A stretch of DNA of 64,000 nucleotides from JAFAMS01 sp049520515 (GTDB lineage: Bacteria > Vulcanimicrobiota > Vulcanimicrobiia > Vulcanimicrobiales > Vulcanimicrobiaceae): assembly GCA_049520515.1 (NCBI GenBank), contig JBEKPS010000003.1, positions 124,001 through 188,000 of the forward strand, given 5' to 3'. This document shows positions 16,948-25,593 of the stretch, piece by piece (the first letter of the stretch is position 1; each line of letters starts with the position of its first letter). The notes below the pieces were generated by a model. It saw only the letters and a program-made list of their open reading frames with translations, did no database searches and had not been told where the DNA came from. Both the position numbers and the translations under genes were made by a program.

Positions 16948-17436
16948 GTGAGTGCGTCAACATCACGACGAAGCGTTGAAATCGCGCACGTCCTCATTAG
17001 GTCGACGAAAGGATTCGCCGAGGTACGCTCGGCTCTGGAGAACCTAGTGCCCTGGCTCGATGAAGAAATTCCTGAGCTCCTTCGCGACGGGATTACCGAT
17101 CGCTTAAGACAGCGGCTCAAAGCGGCGCCGGAACTCTCGATCTTCGAAGTCCGCGATCACGGCATGCTGCTTGGCTTGTATGGTCAGGCGCGAAACGCAG
17201 TACAGTATGAGATTGGAAACCCTTTGATAGCGTCAAGCATGACGCGGTATGCGCTCGGCGCTGGTCTCTACGCTCCTCTGCGCGTGCTCCTTTACGAGGG
17301 CGACAGCGGTGGCTCGTGCATTGAATACGACCTTCCGTCGTCTTTATTTGGTCAATTCGGGGACGATCGTGTCACTGAGGTAGGTCATGCACTCGACGTC
17401 GCGCTCGGTCGCGCGTTGTCGGCGGCTGCCGGCTGA
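16948..17436 (+). CDS. DUF302-like protein
   Basis: A 162-residue protein with a GTG start. The order STKGFAEVRSALENLV, the central L(G)LYGQARNAVQYEIGNPL and the hydrophobic APLRVLLYE strand matches the DUF302 / TTHA1732-like fold. In that family a helix-strand N-terminus leads to a 'VYED' type edge strand, matched here by LLYEGD. The function is unknown; members occur near redox and cytochrome genes. It overlaps the 3' end of the convergent regulator by about 50 bases. Confidence 0.65.
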   Translation: MSASTSRRSVEIAHVLIRSTKGFAEVRSALENLVPWLDEEIPELLRDGITDRLRQRLKAAPELSIFEVRDHGMLLGLYGQARNAVQYEIGNPLIASSMTRYALGAGLYAPLRVLLYEGDSGGSCIEYDLPSSLFGQFGDDRVTEVGHALDVALGRALSAAAG

Positions 17437-19790
17437 ACGAGAAACTCTTCGAGCACGTCGAAGAGATCTTCATTCGCTCCTTGCGCGCGGAGCTTTTCAG
17501 CTCGTTCCTGCGAAAGCTGCGCTGAGATAGATCTTGCCGCAAGATCTTCGGCGCAGGCATCCTTATTCGAGGGGCGACCATTGTTTTGATCCGTGCTATC
17601 AGACGCAGCTAGAAGGCGTATAGCCAAATCCGCGCGACCGGCGCGGCCGGCGAGGGCTGCCGCGTGGCGTGCGAGCGATGACGTCGTGTAAAGAAATCCG
17701 AAATTGCGTATTTCTACGGCACGCAGCAGTGAAACTCGAAGAGCTTCCTCTGCGGCATCCTCCGCACCCATGTGAAGCAAATATCGCGCATGGTTTCCGA
17801 AGATCATGATCGTGTTCTGATCCATGTCGGGATAAGAAGCCAGTTTGGCGATCATGTTCTTTGAGATTTCGTAGGCTCTTTCGGGGTAGCCTTCGCGGAA
17901 CTCGACCTCGGCGAGGACGATTTGAGCTTCGAGCTCGTACTCATCGCCCTTAGGAATCTCTAAGTTTGCGAGCAACTTGCGGGCTCCATTAAAATCTTTT
18001 AGTTGAGAGCATACGTATGCGCAGGTCATTGCCGCTATTAAGCCGTGTCGTGAACGTCTGAATTCTCTTGTGTTTAGGAGATTTTCTGCGGCTACAACAT
18101 GCTCGTGAGCAGCGGAAACATTGCTGCGGCTGCATTCAATTTCAGCTAGTCGTGCATGAAGGTACGCGGCGCGATCTAGGTCGCCGTTTTGTTCCAGGAG
18201 AGGGATCGCGCGAGGTGCCATTGACACGCGGTCAGTGGCGGTGAGGACGGATACAAGCGAGGTAATGAGTCGCGCTACGACGTTAGGATCGCTATCTTCA
18301 TTTAGACGTTCGAGTATTTCGAGCCCGAGCATTCGTGCTTCGGGCTGTCTCCTTGAATAATAGTAGACTCGTGCAAACCCGATGAGAATCTCCGCTGCCG
18401 ATACAATCGTCGAGTAATCGCCGCTCAATTGAGCCCATCGGACCGCCGCGCGGACGTTGTCCAACTCGATTTGCTCCATTACAGATGCGTCAGACCGCAG
18501 ATCCCGGGCGACTGTTGCTTTTCGCCGAAGCCAGTTGATGCCGCGCAGCACTGTCGCATCAAGCTCCCCACTTTCCCGCAAACGTTCGCGGGCAAAGACG
18601 CGGATCGACTCCAAGAAGCGATAGCGCACTGACGTGCCGACGTGTTCGATGTTGATCAAACACTTCTGGACAAGGCCGGACAGTGTCTCAGCGACTGTCC
18701 CGAGGGGAAGCAAATCGTCGGCGCAGATCTCTTCTGTCGATTCTAGCGTAAAGCTTCCCATCGCTACGCTCGACCGGCGGAGAAGCAGTCGTTCGTGCTC
18801 GCTCAGCAGATTATAGCTCCACGCAATTGTCGCGGTCATGGTTTGATGCCGAAGCGGCAGATCGCGGCTTCCGGTCAAGCTGACCCCGCCCTTGAGCCGA
18901 TTACGGAGCGTCTCCACGCCGAGCGTCGAAATGCGCGAGGCAGCGAGTTCGATCGCAAGCGGAATGCCATCCAACTTTTTGCAGATGTCCGCAACGAGGG
19001 TGAGGCGTTGTGCGTCTACGGACCACGTTATATCACTTGCCTGTGCGCGCGCAACAAAGAGTTCGGACGCCGCTCGCGCATCCATGGAGGGGAGACGATA
19101 CGAGAGTTCTGCGGAAAGTCCGAGCGACTCACGACTCGTTGTGAGTACAGCCAAAGACGGACAGCGACGCAGAAGTGTCCCAACAACTGCGGCGACATCC
19201 GCGACAACGTGCTCGCAGTTATCTATCAGAAGCAACGCCCGGCGGGAACGGAGACGAAGAACGATCGCCGAGAGACCGTCGTCGCCTTGAAGAGGGACGT
19301 TGGCTTCCCTGGCGATCTGTGCCGCTACCTGGTTTCCGTCAAGAATTGGCAGCAAGTCGATGAATAATGTTTCGTCGTACAGTTGTTCTGCTCGGTGCGC
19401 TACTTCAATTGCGATTCGGGTCTTCCCGACGCCGCCCGAACCTGTGATCGTGATCAATCGATGGTCTGATAGCAACGTCCTTAGTTCATTGACCTCGTTG
19501 CGTTCAATAAACGAAGTGAGGAACGCCGGAAAACCGGATAAGGTAGGCCGACTACGACGTCGCGCGCGAGCCGCAGTCTCCTCGAACCGGTCGCGAGTTG
19601 GTCCTGAAAAACCCAACGCTTCCGCAAGCGCGAGGACGGTTTCCCGATGTGGGGCACGGCGAACCCCCTGCTCCAGCGCCGCTACGGCATTAACGCTCAA
19701 CCCAGCACGCTCGGCCAGAGACTCTTGAGAGTGTCCGGCTGCGCGTCGATGTTCCCTAAGGAGGTCGCCGAAAGTCGGTTCGGGCGCCAT
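17385..19790 (-). CDS. XRE-type HTH regulator fused to STAND ATPase and TPR-like repeats
   Basis: An 801-residue protein. Residues about 6-65 form a helix-turn-helix of the XRE type (FGDLLREHRRAAGHSQESLA then GLSVNAVAALEQG). Next is a STAND/NB-ARC-like ATPase with Walker A GSGGVGKT (about 116-123) and Walker B ALLLIDNCEH. The conserved GIPLAIELAASR, typical of LuxR/AfsR-related STAND proteins, follows. The C-terminal half is helical repeats. Such proteins couple ligand or partner sensing to DNA binding. The target is unknown; neighbouring promoters are candidates. It appears intact. Confidence 0.88.
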   Translation of the reverse strand: MAPEPTFGDLLREHRRAAGHSQESLAERAGLSVNAVAALEQGVRRAPHRETVLALAEALGFSGPTRDRFEETAARARRRSRPTLSGFPAFLTSFIERNEVNELRTLLSDHRLITITGSGGVGKTRIAIEVAHRAEQLYDETLFIDLLPILDGNQVAAQIAREANVPLQGDDGLSAIVLRLRSRRALLLIDNCEHVVADVAAVVGTLLRRCPSLAVLTTSRESLGLSAELSYRLPSMDARAASELFVARAQASDITWSVDAQRLTLVADICKKLDGIPLAIELAASRISTLGVETLRNRLKGGVSLTGSRDLPLRHQTMTATIAWSYNLLSEHERLLLRRSSVAMGSFTLESTEEICADDLLPLGTVAETLSGLVQKCLINIEHVGTSVRYRFLESIRVFARERLRESGELDATVLRGINWLRRKATVARDLRSDASVMEQIELDNVRAAVRWAQLSGDYSTIVSAAEILIGFARVYYYSRRQPEARMLGLEILERLNEDSDPNVVARLITSLVSVLTATDRVSMAPRAIPLLEQNGDLDRAAYLHARLAEIECSRSNVSAAHEHVVAAENLLNTREFRRSRHGLIAAMTCAYVCSQLKDFNGARKLLANLEIPKGDEYELEAQIVLAEVEFREGYPERAYEISKNMIAKLASYPDMDQNTIMIFGNHARYLLHMGAEDAAEEALRVSLLRAVEIRNFGFLYTTSSLARHAAALAGRAGRADLAIRLLAASDSTDQNNGRPSNKDACAEDLAARSISAQLSQERAEKLRAQGANEDLFDVLEEFLVQPAAADNARPSATSSA

Positions 19791-19880
19791 GCACCCAATG
19801 ACTTAGGTGACGGCTCCGTATGTTCCGGGTTGAGGCGTGCAGGGGTTGGGATCTCACCCCGCTGGAGGTCGGCCCTGGAG

Positions 19881-20030
19881 TAAAAAATTGGATTATCGGA
19901 AGCTTATCGAGTCAGAAAATGGGTTTTCGGACTTTCGCCCATTTTCGGTACAGAGCCCCAATTTTGCGCAACACAAGAATTCGGTTCAAAAGCCGAGTTC
20001 TTGTGTTTTTATTTTGTCATTCCGAGCGAT
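19881..20030. repeat. Element with orphan copy of the tmRNA 3' flank and terminator
   Basis: Contents in order: ATTGGATTATCGG (19887-19899, also at 14928); a 9-bp hairpin GAAAATGGG/CCCATTTTC; CCAATTTTGCGCAACA (19958-19973, identical to 1702-1717 after ssrA); a 14-bp hairpin ACACAAGAATTCGG/CCGAGTTCTTGTGT with one wobble (19971-20006) and a T-run; then a partial TCATCCCGAGCG repeat (20016-20030). No gene on the plus strand needs this terminator. It looks like a displaced tmRNA 3' end and could be the far boundary of an ssrA-linked island. Confidence 0.5.
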
Positions 20031-20087
20031 CCACCGCCGAGGATACTTGAGCGCCGACTACTTAATGCTAACGGCGAGGGACTGAGG

Positions 20088-20585
20088 TTGGAAACGTTGA
20101 GTCAGGATTGGGCCGGCTTTGGCCAGGTCGCCGGCGGGGCAAGCGGTGCGCTAATAGGCCTTTTGTTTGTCGCGGTTTCGCTAAACCGAGAGCGAATCTT
20201 ACAGCGTCCGGCGCTGCACGCCGGCGCGATGCAAACAGTGATAATGTTCATGCTTCCGTTACTCATCGCGATATTGCTTGTGACGCCACGGCAGCCTTCG
20301 TGGGTTCTCGGGATCGAGGTCACCATATTAGGATGCCTGCACGGGCTAGCACTGGTGCTGGCAGCACGCATGAAGCACAAGGCCGCGGACGGTGATCAAT
20401 CGCGAATTGCTCGACTGCTCGAGTACACGAGCCCCAACACCACCACAACTTTGATCGTTCTTGCTGCCGGCGGCGTTTTGCTCTCCGGCCACGTCATTGG
20501 CGCCTACTTACTCGTACCCGCGGTTATTCTCGCACTCATCGGCGGTGTCACGAACGCGTGGATGTTCCTTACCGGTCGAGCTTAG
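20088..20585 (+). CDS. Four-TM hypothetical membrane protein
   Basis: A product of about 165 residues using TTG 20088 (or TTG 20097), preceded by GCGAGGGA. The longer frame from 20001 is rejected because it is translated repeat sequence. The start LETLSQDWAGFGQVAGGASG followed by LIGLLFVAVSLN is characteristic of a widespread uncharacterised bacterial family. Further hydrophobic segments are AGAMQTVIMFMLPLLIAILL, VTILGCLHGLALVLA and TLIVLAAGGVLLSGHVIGAY. Function unknown. Confidence 0.65.
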   Translation: METLSQDWAGFGQVAGGASGALIGLLFVAVSLNRERILQRPALHAGAMQTVIMFMLPLLIAILLVTPRQPSWVLGIEVTILGCLHGLALVLAARMKHKAADGDQSRIARLLEYTSPNTTTTLIVLAAGGVLLSGHVIGAYLLVPAVILALIGGVTNAWMFLTGRA

Positions 20586-20745
20586 GCAGCAATTCCTCCA
20601 AAGGTATGCCGGCGCGTTCGGCAGCCTCAAGCACGGAAACTCGCTTCTGCTCGATCGCGCGCCCAACCTGACAATCTATGGGTTGGGCCTCGCCCCGTGC
20701 CGATGTATCTTCGTCGTCTGCATACGCGTCAAGATCGATATCCAT
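20569..20745 (-). CDS. Small acidic hypothetical protein
   Basis: A 58-residue product from ATG 20745 (MDIDLDAYADDEDTSARGEA). The C-terminal part EQKRVSVLEAAERAGIPLEE followed by LLPKLDR has a helix-turn-helix-like rhythm seen in UPF0175- or DUF433-like antitoxins, but it is too short to assign. It overlaps the end of the convergent gene by 17 bases. It could be spurious. Confidence 0.35.
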   Translation of the reverse strand: MDIDLDAYADDEDTSARGEAQPIDCQVGRAIEQKRVSVLEAAERAGIPLEELLPKLDR

Positions 20746-20877
20746 CAGCTCGTGTCGGCGAGGCCAAGACATACAGTTGGACGATAGCGCGAGGCGGCGT
20801 GTTCGCGCAAGGGGCCCGCTGGTCCGGGTGGTATTGGGGTGTCAAAACAGCCCGCGTTCATGAGGGAGTGTTGATTC

Positions 20878-21342
20878 ATGATTTCACTGCTGATCAATGG
20901 CGAGAAGCACGAAGTCGATGTTCCGGGTGAGATGCCTCTGCTGTGGGTGATACGCGACGTCGTCGGGTTGACCGGGACGAAATTCGGCTGCGGTGTCGCC
21001 CAGTGTGGAGCGTGCACCGTGCACATCGGTGATAACGCGGTGCGTTCGTGCGTCACACCGGTCGGTAGTGTCGCGGGCAAGCCAATTACGACGATCGAAG
21101 CACTCGGCGGCGCACCGGGGCAACTGCACCCGCTCCAACAAGCGTGGATCGACGAAGAGGTTCCGCAATGCGGCTATTGTCAATCCGGCCAGCTGATGGC
21201 GATCTCGGCGCTCGTGAAGCAGCATCCGCATCCGACCGACGCCGATCTTGCGCAATCGATTACGAACATTTGTCGCTGCGGCACCTACGATCGCATTCGT
21301 AAAGCCGTCGCGCGCGCAACTGCTGGAAAGCAGGCCTCGTAA
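20878..21342 (+). CDS. [2Fe-2S] subunit of an isoquinoline 1-oxidoreductase-type molybdenum hydroxylase
   Basis: A 154-residue electron-transfer subunit. The N-terminal plant-ferredoxin-like cluster uses GCGVAQCGACTVHIG and a later Cys (VRSCVTP). The second cluster uses QCGYCQSGQLM and NICRCGTY. This is the two-domain layout of XdhC/IorA-type small subunits. It passes electrons from the molybdopterin subunit to an external acceptor; no FAD subunit is encoded here, as is usual for the Ior type. The stop overlaps the ATG of the large subunit (ATGA), so the two are translated together. Confidence 0.93.
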   Translation: MISLLINGEKHEVDVPGEMPLLWVIRDVVGLTGTKFGCGVAQCGACTVHIGDNAVRSCVTPVGSVAGKPITTIEALGGAPGQLHPLQQAWIDEEVPQCGYCQSGQLMAISALVKQHPHPTDADLAQSITNICRCGTYDRIRKAVARATAGKQAS

Positions 21343-23468
21343 TGACGCTCAATCGCACGGATTTCGTTCGGCTCGGGTCGTTGTTTACCGGCAGCCTCGT
21401 CCTTGGCGTAGGCGCGAGCGTTTGCGTAAACCCAAGCATCGCCGAAGCACAGGCCGCTGACTTCAAGCCAAACGCGTGGTTGATCGTGCACCCGGACGAG
21501 AAGGTCACCGTCTTCGTTGCCAAATCCGAGATGGGCCAAGGCGTCGCAACCGGCATGCCGACGATCGTCGCTGACGAGCTCGACGTTCCATTCGAGAACG
21601 TCCTCGTGCAATTTGCACCGGCAGCTGCGGTCTACCGGGATCCTGATTTCCACATCCAGATCACCGGTGGCAGCACGAGCACGTTGTCATCGTGGATGCC
21701 GCTGCGCATTGCCGGTGCGAGCGCGCGTGCGATGCTTATTGCGGCCGCCGCCAAGACGTGGAGCGTCGACCCGTCGACGCTAACGACGAAGGCCGGCAGC
21801 GTCATCGACTCTGCGAACAATCGCACTGCGACCTACGGAAGCCTCACCGGCGCGGCTGCGTTGATGCCCGTGCCGGCGAAGCCGAAGCTCAAGACTCGCG
21901 ATCAATTCACGCTCATCGGCAAGGTCAACAAGCGCATCGATACGCCGTTGAAAGTCAACGGCGCAGCGAAGTACGGCATCGATGTTCGCGTTCCCGGAAT
22001 GAAGTTCGCCTCGATTCTCTACCCGCCGGTCTTCGGCGCCAAAGTACGATCGTTCGACGCATCGAAGGCGAAGAAAATTAAGGGCGTGATAGCCGTCGTC
22101 CAGGTACCGAGTGGCGTTGCGGTCGTGGCGACCAATTCGTGGGCGGCGTTTCAGGGCAAGTTAGCGCTGAACGTTACGTACGATAACGGCCCGTTCGCGA
22201 ACGCGAGCACCGCCAACCTCAAGGCCCAATTCCTCAAACTCGCGAGCCGCCGCACAGGCGCAATCGTCGCCGTCGAGCGCGGTTCGAAAAGCGTGAACGG
22301 TACAAGCCTAGAGGCGACCTATTTTGGACAACCCGCTGCGCATGCGACGATGGAGCCGCAGAACGCGACTGCTTCGGTGACAAAGGACGGCGTTGATATC
22401 TGGGCTCCGACGCAAGTTCAAACCATGGCTCAAGCCTCGGCCGCGAAGATTGCCGGCGTTCCAATCGACAAAGTGCGAATCCACACAACCTACTTGGGTG
22501 GTGGATTTGGGCGCCGTCTCTATTGGGACTACACTGACGACGCGGTCGCGGTCAGCAAAGCGATCAAAGCGCCCGTGCAAGTGATTTGGACGCGCGAAGA
22601 CGACATTCAGCACGATTGGTATAAACCGATGGCGGCAAATTCCGTCAGCGGTGTGCTCGACAAGCACGGCAACCTCGTCGCGATGCGGCATACCGTCGTC
22701 ATGGATTCGATCTTTGTACCCCTTGGTTTCCCGCTTCCCAAGAGCGGCCTCGACGCCATCTCGATGGATTCGGTGATCAACTCACCATACGAGATCCCGA
22801 ATTATCAGGCGTATTATATCAATCCAAAGAGCGGCGTCCCGGCGGGCAGTCTGCGCGCACCAGGAGCGAACTGGAACGGCTTCGTCATGGAAACGTTCCT
22901 CGATGAGCTCGCGCACAAGGCCGGAAAGAATCCACTCGCATTTCGCCTTGCGCTGCTCAAGAAAAATCCGCGCGCCATCGCCGTTCTCGAAAGGGTCGCG
23001 AAAAACGCGTCATGGGGATCGCCGCCGAAGGGAATGAAACAAGGCCTCGCGTTCGGCTTTTGGGCCGACACGCCCGTCGCTACGATCGTCGAAGTCTCGA
23101 TGAACGGGTCCGTACCGCGCGTGCATCGTGCGTTCGTCGTCGCCGACGTCGGCATCGCAGTAAATCCAACGATCGTGCGCCAGCAACTCGAGGGTGCCAC
23201 GAACTACGGGCTATCGATGGCGCTCGCGAGTAAGATCACGATTGCGAACGGCGCTGTGCAACAGCACAATTTCTACGATTTTCTGGTGCTGCGTATCGAT
23301 CAAGCGCCCCAGATTCACGTCGATGTGCTCGAAAACGCACCATCCCCGACCGGAATCGGCGAGCTGGGCGTTGTCCCGATCGCACCTGCTGTCGCGAACG
23401 CAGTCTTCGCGATCAACGGCAAGCGCGCGCGGACGCTCCCCTTTACCGACGCTTACGGCACGGGCTAA
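21342..23468 (+). CDS. Molybdopterin-binding large subunit, isoquinoline 1-oxidoreductase beta-like
   Basis: A 708-residue catalytic subunit of the xanthine dehydrogenase superfamily. The N-terminus (MTLNRTDFVRLGSLFTGSLV) is a hydrophobic leader of the kind seen in periplasmic Ior/aldehyde oxidoreductases, though a twin Arg is not obvious. The core contains AKSEMGQGVATGMP, YLGGGFGRRLYWDY and a C-terminal SPTGIGELGVVPIAPAVANA with the near-C-terminal Glu that acts in hydroxylation. The likely reaction is hydroxylation of an N-heterocycle or oxidation of an aldehyde. It forms an operon with the [2Fe-2S] subunit. Confidence 0.92.
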   Translation: MTLNRTDFVRLGSLFTGSLVLGVGASVCVNPSIAEAQAADFKPNAWLIVHPDEKVTVFVAKSEMGQGVATGMPTIVADELDVPFENVLVQFAPAAAVYRDPDFHIQITGGSTSTLSSWMPLRIAGASARAMLIAAAAKTWSVDPSTLTTKAGSVIDSANNRTATYGSLTGAAALMPVPAKPKLKTRDQFTLIGKVNKRIDTPLKVNGAAKYGIDVRVPGMKFASILYPPVFGAKVRSFDASKAKKIKGVIAVVQVPSGVAVVATNSWAAFQGKLALNVTYDNGPFANASTANLKAQFLKLASRRTGAIVAVERGSKSVNGTSLEATYFGQPAAHATMEPQNATASVTKDGVDIWAPTQVQTMAQASAAKIAGVPIDKVRIHTTYLGGGFGRRLYWDYTDDAVAVSKAIKAPVQVIWTREDDIQHDWYKPMAANSVSGVLDKHGNLVAMRHTVVMDSIFVPLGFPLPKSGLDAISMDSVINSPYEIPNYQAYYINPKSGVPAGSLRAPGANWNGFVMETFLDELAHKAGKNPLAFRLALLKKNPRAIAVLERVAKNASWGSPPKGMKQGLAFGFWADTPVATIVEVSMNGSVPRVHRAFVVADVGIAVNPTIVRQQLEGATNYGLSMALASKITIANGAVQQHNFYDFLVLRIDQAPQIHVDVLENAPSPTGIGELGVVPIAPAVANAVFAINGKRARTLPFTDAYGTG

Positions 23469-23483
23469 AGACGCATCCGCTTG

Positions 23484-24110
23484 TTAGCGTTTTGAAAGCT
23501 TACACCAACCGCCGTTGAACCCTGAAAAAACATAGTTCCCCGGCCCGCTCGCGCTGGTTACGCATGACTCGGCCTGCATTTTCGCGCACTGGCCATTCAT
23601 GTAATGAGCCGTGCATTTCTCGCGACCCTTAAACTGGACTTGTGAAACATTCTCGAAAGACGTCGTGAGGTTGCGTGCAATCCAGTTGCAGTTTTTCCCG
23701 AATCCGCCGGCGCAGATTTCTTCGCCCGTTTCGTTTTTCACGGCGATGGTAGTGTTGGGTTTCGCGTAACGGTCAACATTACAGCCGTCGCGGCTATTTC
23801 CGAGAATGAGAAAGTTCTCGGCCCCGTCAGGGCTCACTGAAATGCAGTTGTGAATGATCTTCCCCGCCTCGTCCCTCATCGTGGCTTTGACTGACCCAAC
23901 TGAACACGAACCGGCACCGACCTGCCAATGCTTCCCTGCCGCTATATGAATATTGTTATCATTCCGGCAGAACGTTCCCGGGAATGTAACGTCTACGACA
24001 ATTACGCGATCCGTCTTGTTCTGGACCACGATAGTGTTCGCATAAGCTGCTTGGTGCCAGCACAGTACGGTCAGTAAACCAAACAACCCAATAGCAATGA
24101 TCTTTTTCAT
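23484..24110 (-). CDS. Exported Cys-rich hypothetical protein
   Basis: A product of about 208 residues from ATG 24110 (MKKIIAIGLFGLLTVLCWHQ), preceded by GAGGGG; the longer frame to 24233 is not credible. The signal peptide ends near AAYA-NT. The mature part is rich in Cys (at least ten) and Asn/Gly, with TIVVQNKTDRVIVVDVTFPG and a second related strand block TTIAVKNETGEEICAG, suggesting two repeats of a beta-rich, disulfide-bonded domain. No family is recognised. It may be a cell-surface or extracellular protein. Confidence 0.65.
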   Translation of the reverse strand: MKKIIAIGLFGLLTVLCWHQAAYANTIVVQNKTDRVIVVDVTFPGTFCRNDNNIHIAAGKHWQVGAGSCSVGSVKATMRDEAGKIIHNCISVSPDGAENFLILGNSRDGCNVDRYAKPNTTIAVKNETGEEICAGGFGKNCNWIARNLTTSFENVSQVQFKGREKCTAHYMNGQCAKMQAESCVTSASGPGNYVFSGFNGGWCKLSKR

Positions 24111-24162
24111 AGGTTTCCCCTCGTTTCGACGGGCGCCATTCGTCGTAAAAATGGTTCGACCC

Positions 24163-24891
24163 TCAATTGACATGCGCGATGCTTGGACGCCGCAGGGCGG
24201 CGATCGCTCCGAAAGCGAGCGCGAACATCGCAACGATCAACAGAAGCAACGAGACTTCGTCGTGCCACCATGCGACGCCGACCCCTTCGCCAAACCAGAA
24301 GATTCCGAAGCTCACGAGCATCGTACCGACGACGAACTTCAATGTGTTTTCCGGTACTCGTGAGAATGGCTTGCGCAAGAGCGCGGCTATTAGCGTCATG
24401 AAGATGCATGCGGCCAGCGCCGCACCGAACGCTACACCAAGCGCTGCGCTCGAAGACGAACCGACGGAGATCACGATGATCGCGACCTCGAGCCCTTCGA
24501 GAAAAACGCCGTTGAACGCGACGGCTAGGCCGCCACGGGACTCACGGGTGTCGCGCAAAGCGGCGACTTTCTTCTCGTACTTTGCGCCCTCGTCGTGTAT
24601 TTCCATACGCCCGGCAAAGCGGAGCACGCTCTTGCGCAGCCAGCCGTAGCCGAAGTAAACAAGAAACGCACCGACGACGATCCGAACGACGTGGATAGGT
24701 ATGATCGTCACCAGCACCGCGCCGCCCGCGCCGACCAGCACGACGAGCGTTACGACCGCCGCGAGCGCACCGAGTAGCGCGGAGCGCCAGTTGTACGCGG
24801 TTCCCACCGCGAGTACGATCGTGATCGCTTCCGCGGCCTCTACCGAACAAGCGACGAACGCCGTTAGCGCCAGCGGCCAAAGGTGCGCCAT
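24163..24891 (-). CDS. Predicted integral membrane protein (COG4280-like)
   Basis: A 242-residue protein with about seven hydrophobic segments. The beginning AFVACSVEAAEAITIVLAVG and the middle AVAFNGVFLEGLEVAIIVIS both place acidic residues inside membrane helices in an ExxE pattern, a symmetric arrangement seen in COG4280 and in two-repeat cation transporters related to GDT1/LysE. A charged cytoplasmic loop (AGRMEIHDEGAKYEKKVAAL) separates the halves. An ion or metal transport role is possible, but this is inference from the acidic motifs. Confidence 0.6.
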   Translation of the reverse strand: MAHLWPLALTAFVACSVEAAEAITIVLAVGTAYNWRSALLGALAAVVTLVVLVGAGGAVLVTIIPIHVVRIVVGAFLVYFGYGWLRKSVLRFAGRMEIHDEGAKYEKKVAALRDTRESRGGLAVAFNGVFLEGLEVAIIVISVGSSSSAALGVAFGAALAACIFMTLIAALLRKPFSRVPENTLKFVVGTMLVSFGIFWFGEGVGVAWWHDEVSLLLLIVAMFALAFGAIAALRRPSIAHVN

Positions 24892-24990
24892 AGTGACTTC
24901 ACCTGCGGGCTGAGCTTCGTGCAGTCCTCTTACGTCAATCGGTTATGTCGCGCGTATGCTACGATGGGCCAACAGATAAGGAGCTAGCAC

Positions 24991-25587
24991 ATGGCACAAA
25001 CCGTGAACGGACACTCAACCGCGAGTGAGATCCAATGGCGCACGTCCTTCGAGGGCGCGCTCGATGAGGCACGTAAGACCGGAAAGCTCGTATTTCTGGA
25101 TTTCTTCAATCCGGGTTGAGGCGGCTGCAAAGCAATGGGTGCCGTGACGTACCCTCAAGCCGAAGTTCGCGAGATCCTCGAGCGCGCGACGATTCCGATT
25201 CAGTTCGACAACACCGTCGACGCAGCGCAACCGATCATAAAGCGCTATCACCACATCTGGACGCCCGACCTTCGCATTCTCACGGGCGACGGCGACGAGC
25301 TCTATCGCTGGAACGGCTACTTGCCGCCTGCAGAGTTTGCGGCGCAGCTGCTCGCGGGGCTCGCGCAGGCGCGCTTACGCTTGCGCGCATTCGACGAAGC
25401 GATCGCGCTTTATGAAGAAGCCCTCAAGCGGTTTCCAACATCGCTCTGCGCCCCGGAAGCGCAGTACTTCCTCGCGGTCGCAAACTACCGAAAATCCGGC
25501 GAAGGGAGCGATTTGCTAAAAGGCTGGCACCGGCTCGAAGGCCGCTATCCCCTTACGGAGTGGACGGTCAAACAAGACTTTAAGTAG
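24991..25587 (+). CDS. Thioredoxin-like protein with in-frame TGA at the first active-site Cys (probable selenoprotein)
   Basis: ATG 24991 follows a good AAGGAGCT. The frame is open except for TGA 25117-25119 (codon 43), then continues to TAA, giving 198 residues if read through. Around it the product is LVFLDFFNPG-U-GGCKAMGAV, exactly where thioredoxin-fold relatives have a CxxC; the TGA takes the first Cys, giving U-G-G-C. The Pro of the WTPDL motif and a TPR-like helical C-terminus (FDEAIALYEEALKRFPTS) follow, typical of a family often carrying NPxCxGC. Preserved frame and motif argue for selenocysteine insertion, not a nonsense mutation. Probably a thiol/selenol oxidoreductase. Confidence 0.75.
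25122..25144 (+). promoter_or_regulatory. Possible SECIS hairpin after the TGA
   Basis: Starting 3 nt after the TGA, CGGC pairs with GCCG, a U is bulged, GC pairs with GU, and a 10-nt loop (AAAGCAAUGG) closes it. A bulged U just below a G-containing loop recalls bacterial SECIS elements, but the stem is short and the loop lies nearer the TGA than in E. coli fdhF. Weak evidence. Confidence 0.35.
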
Positions 25588-25593
25588 GTTCGC

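Noticed and set aside
25117..25119. TGA in the thioredoxin-like gene as a plain nonsense mutation, or as Trp in a variant code
   Set aside because: The codon replaces the catalytic Cys exactly and the rest of the gene is undamaged. Many genes in the window stop at TGA, so UGA=Trp recoding is excluded. A true nonsense mutation remains the fallback.
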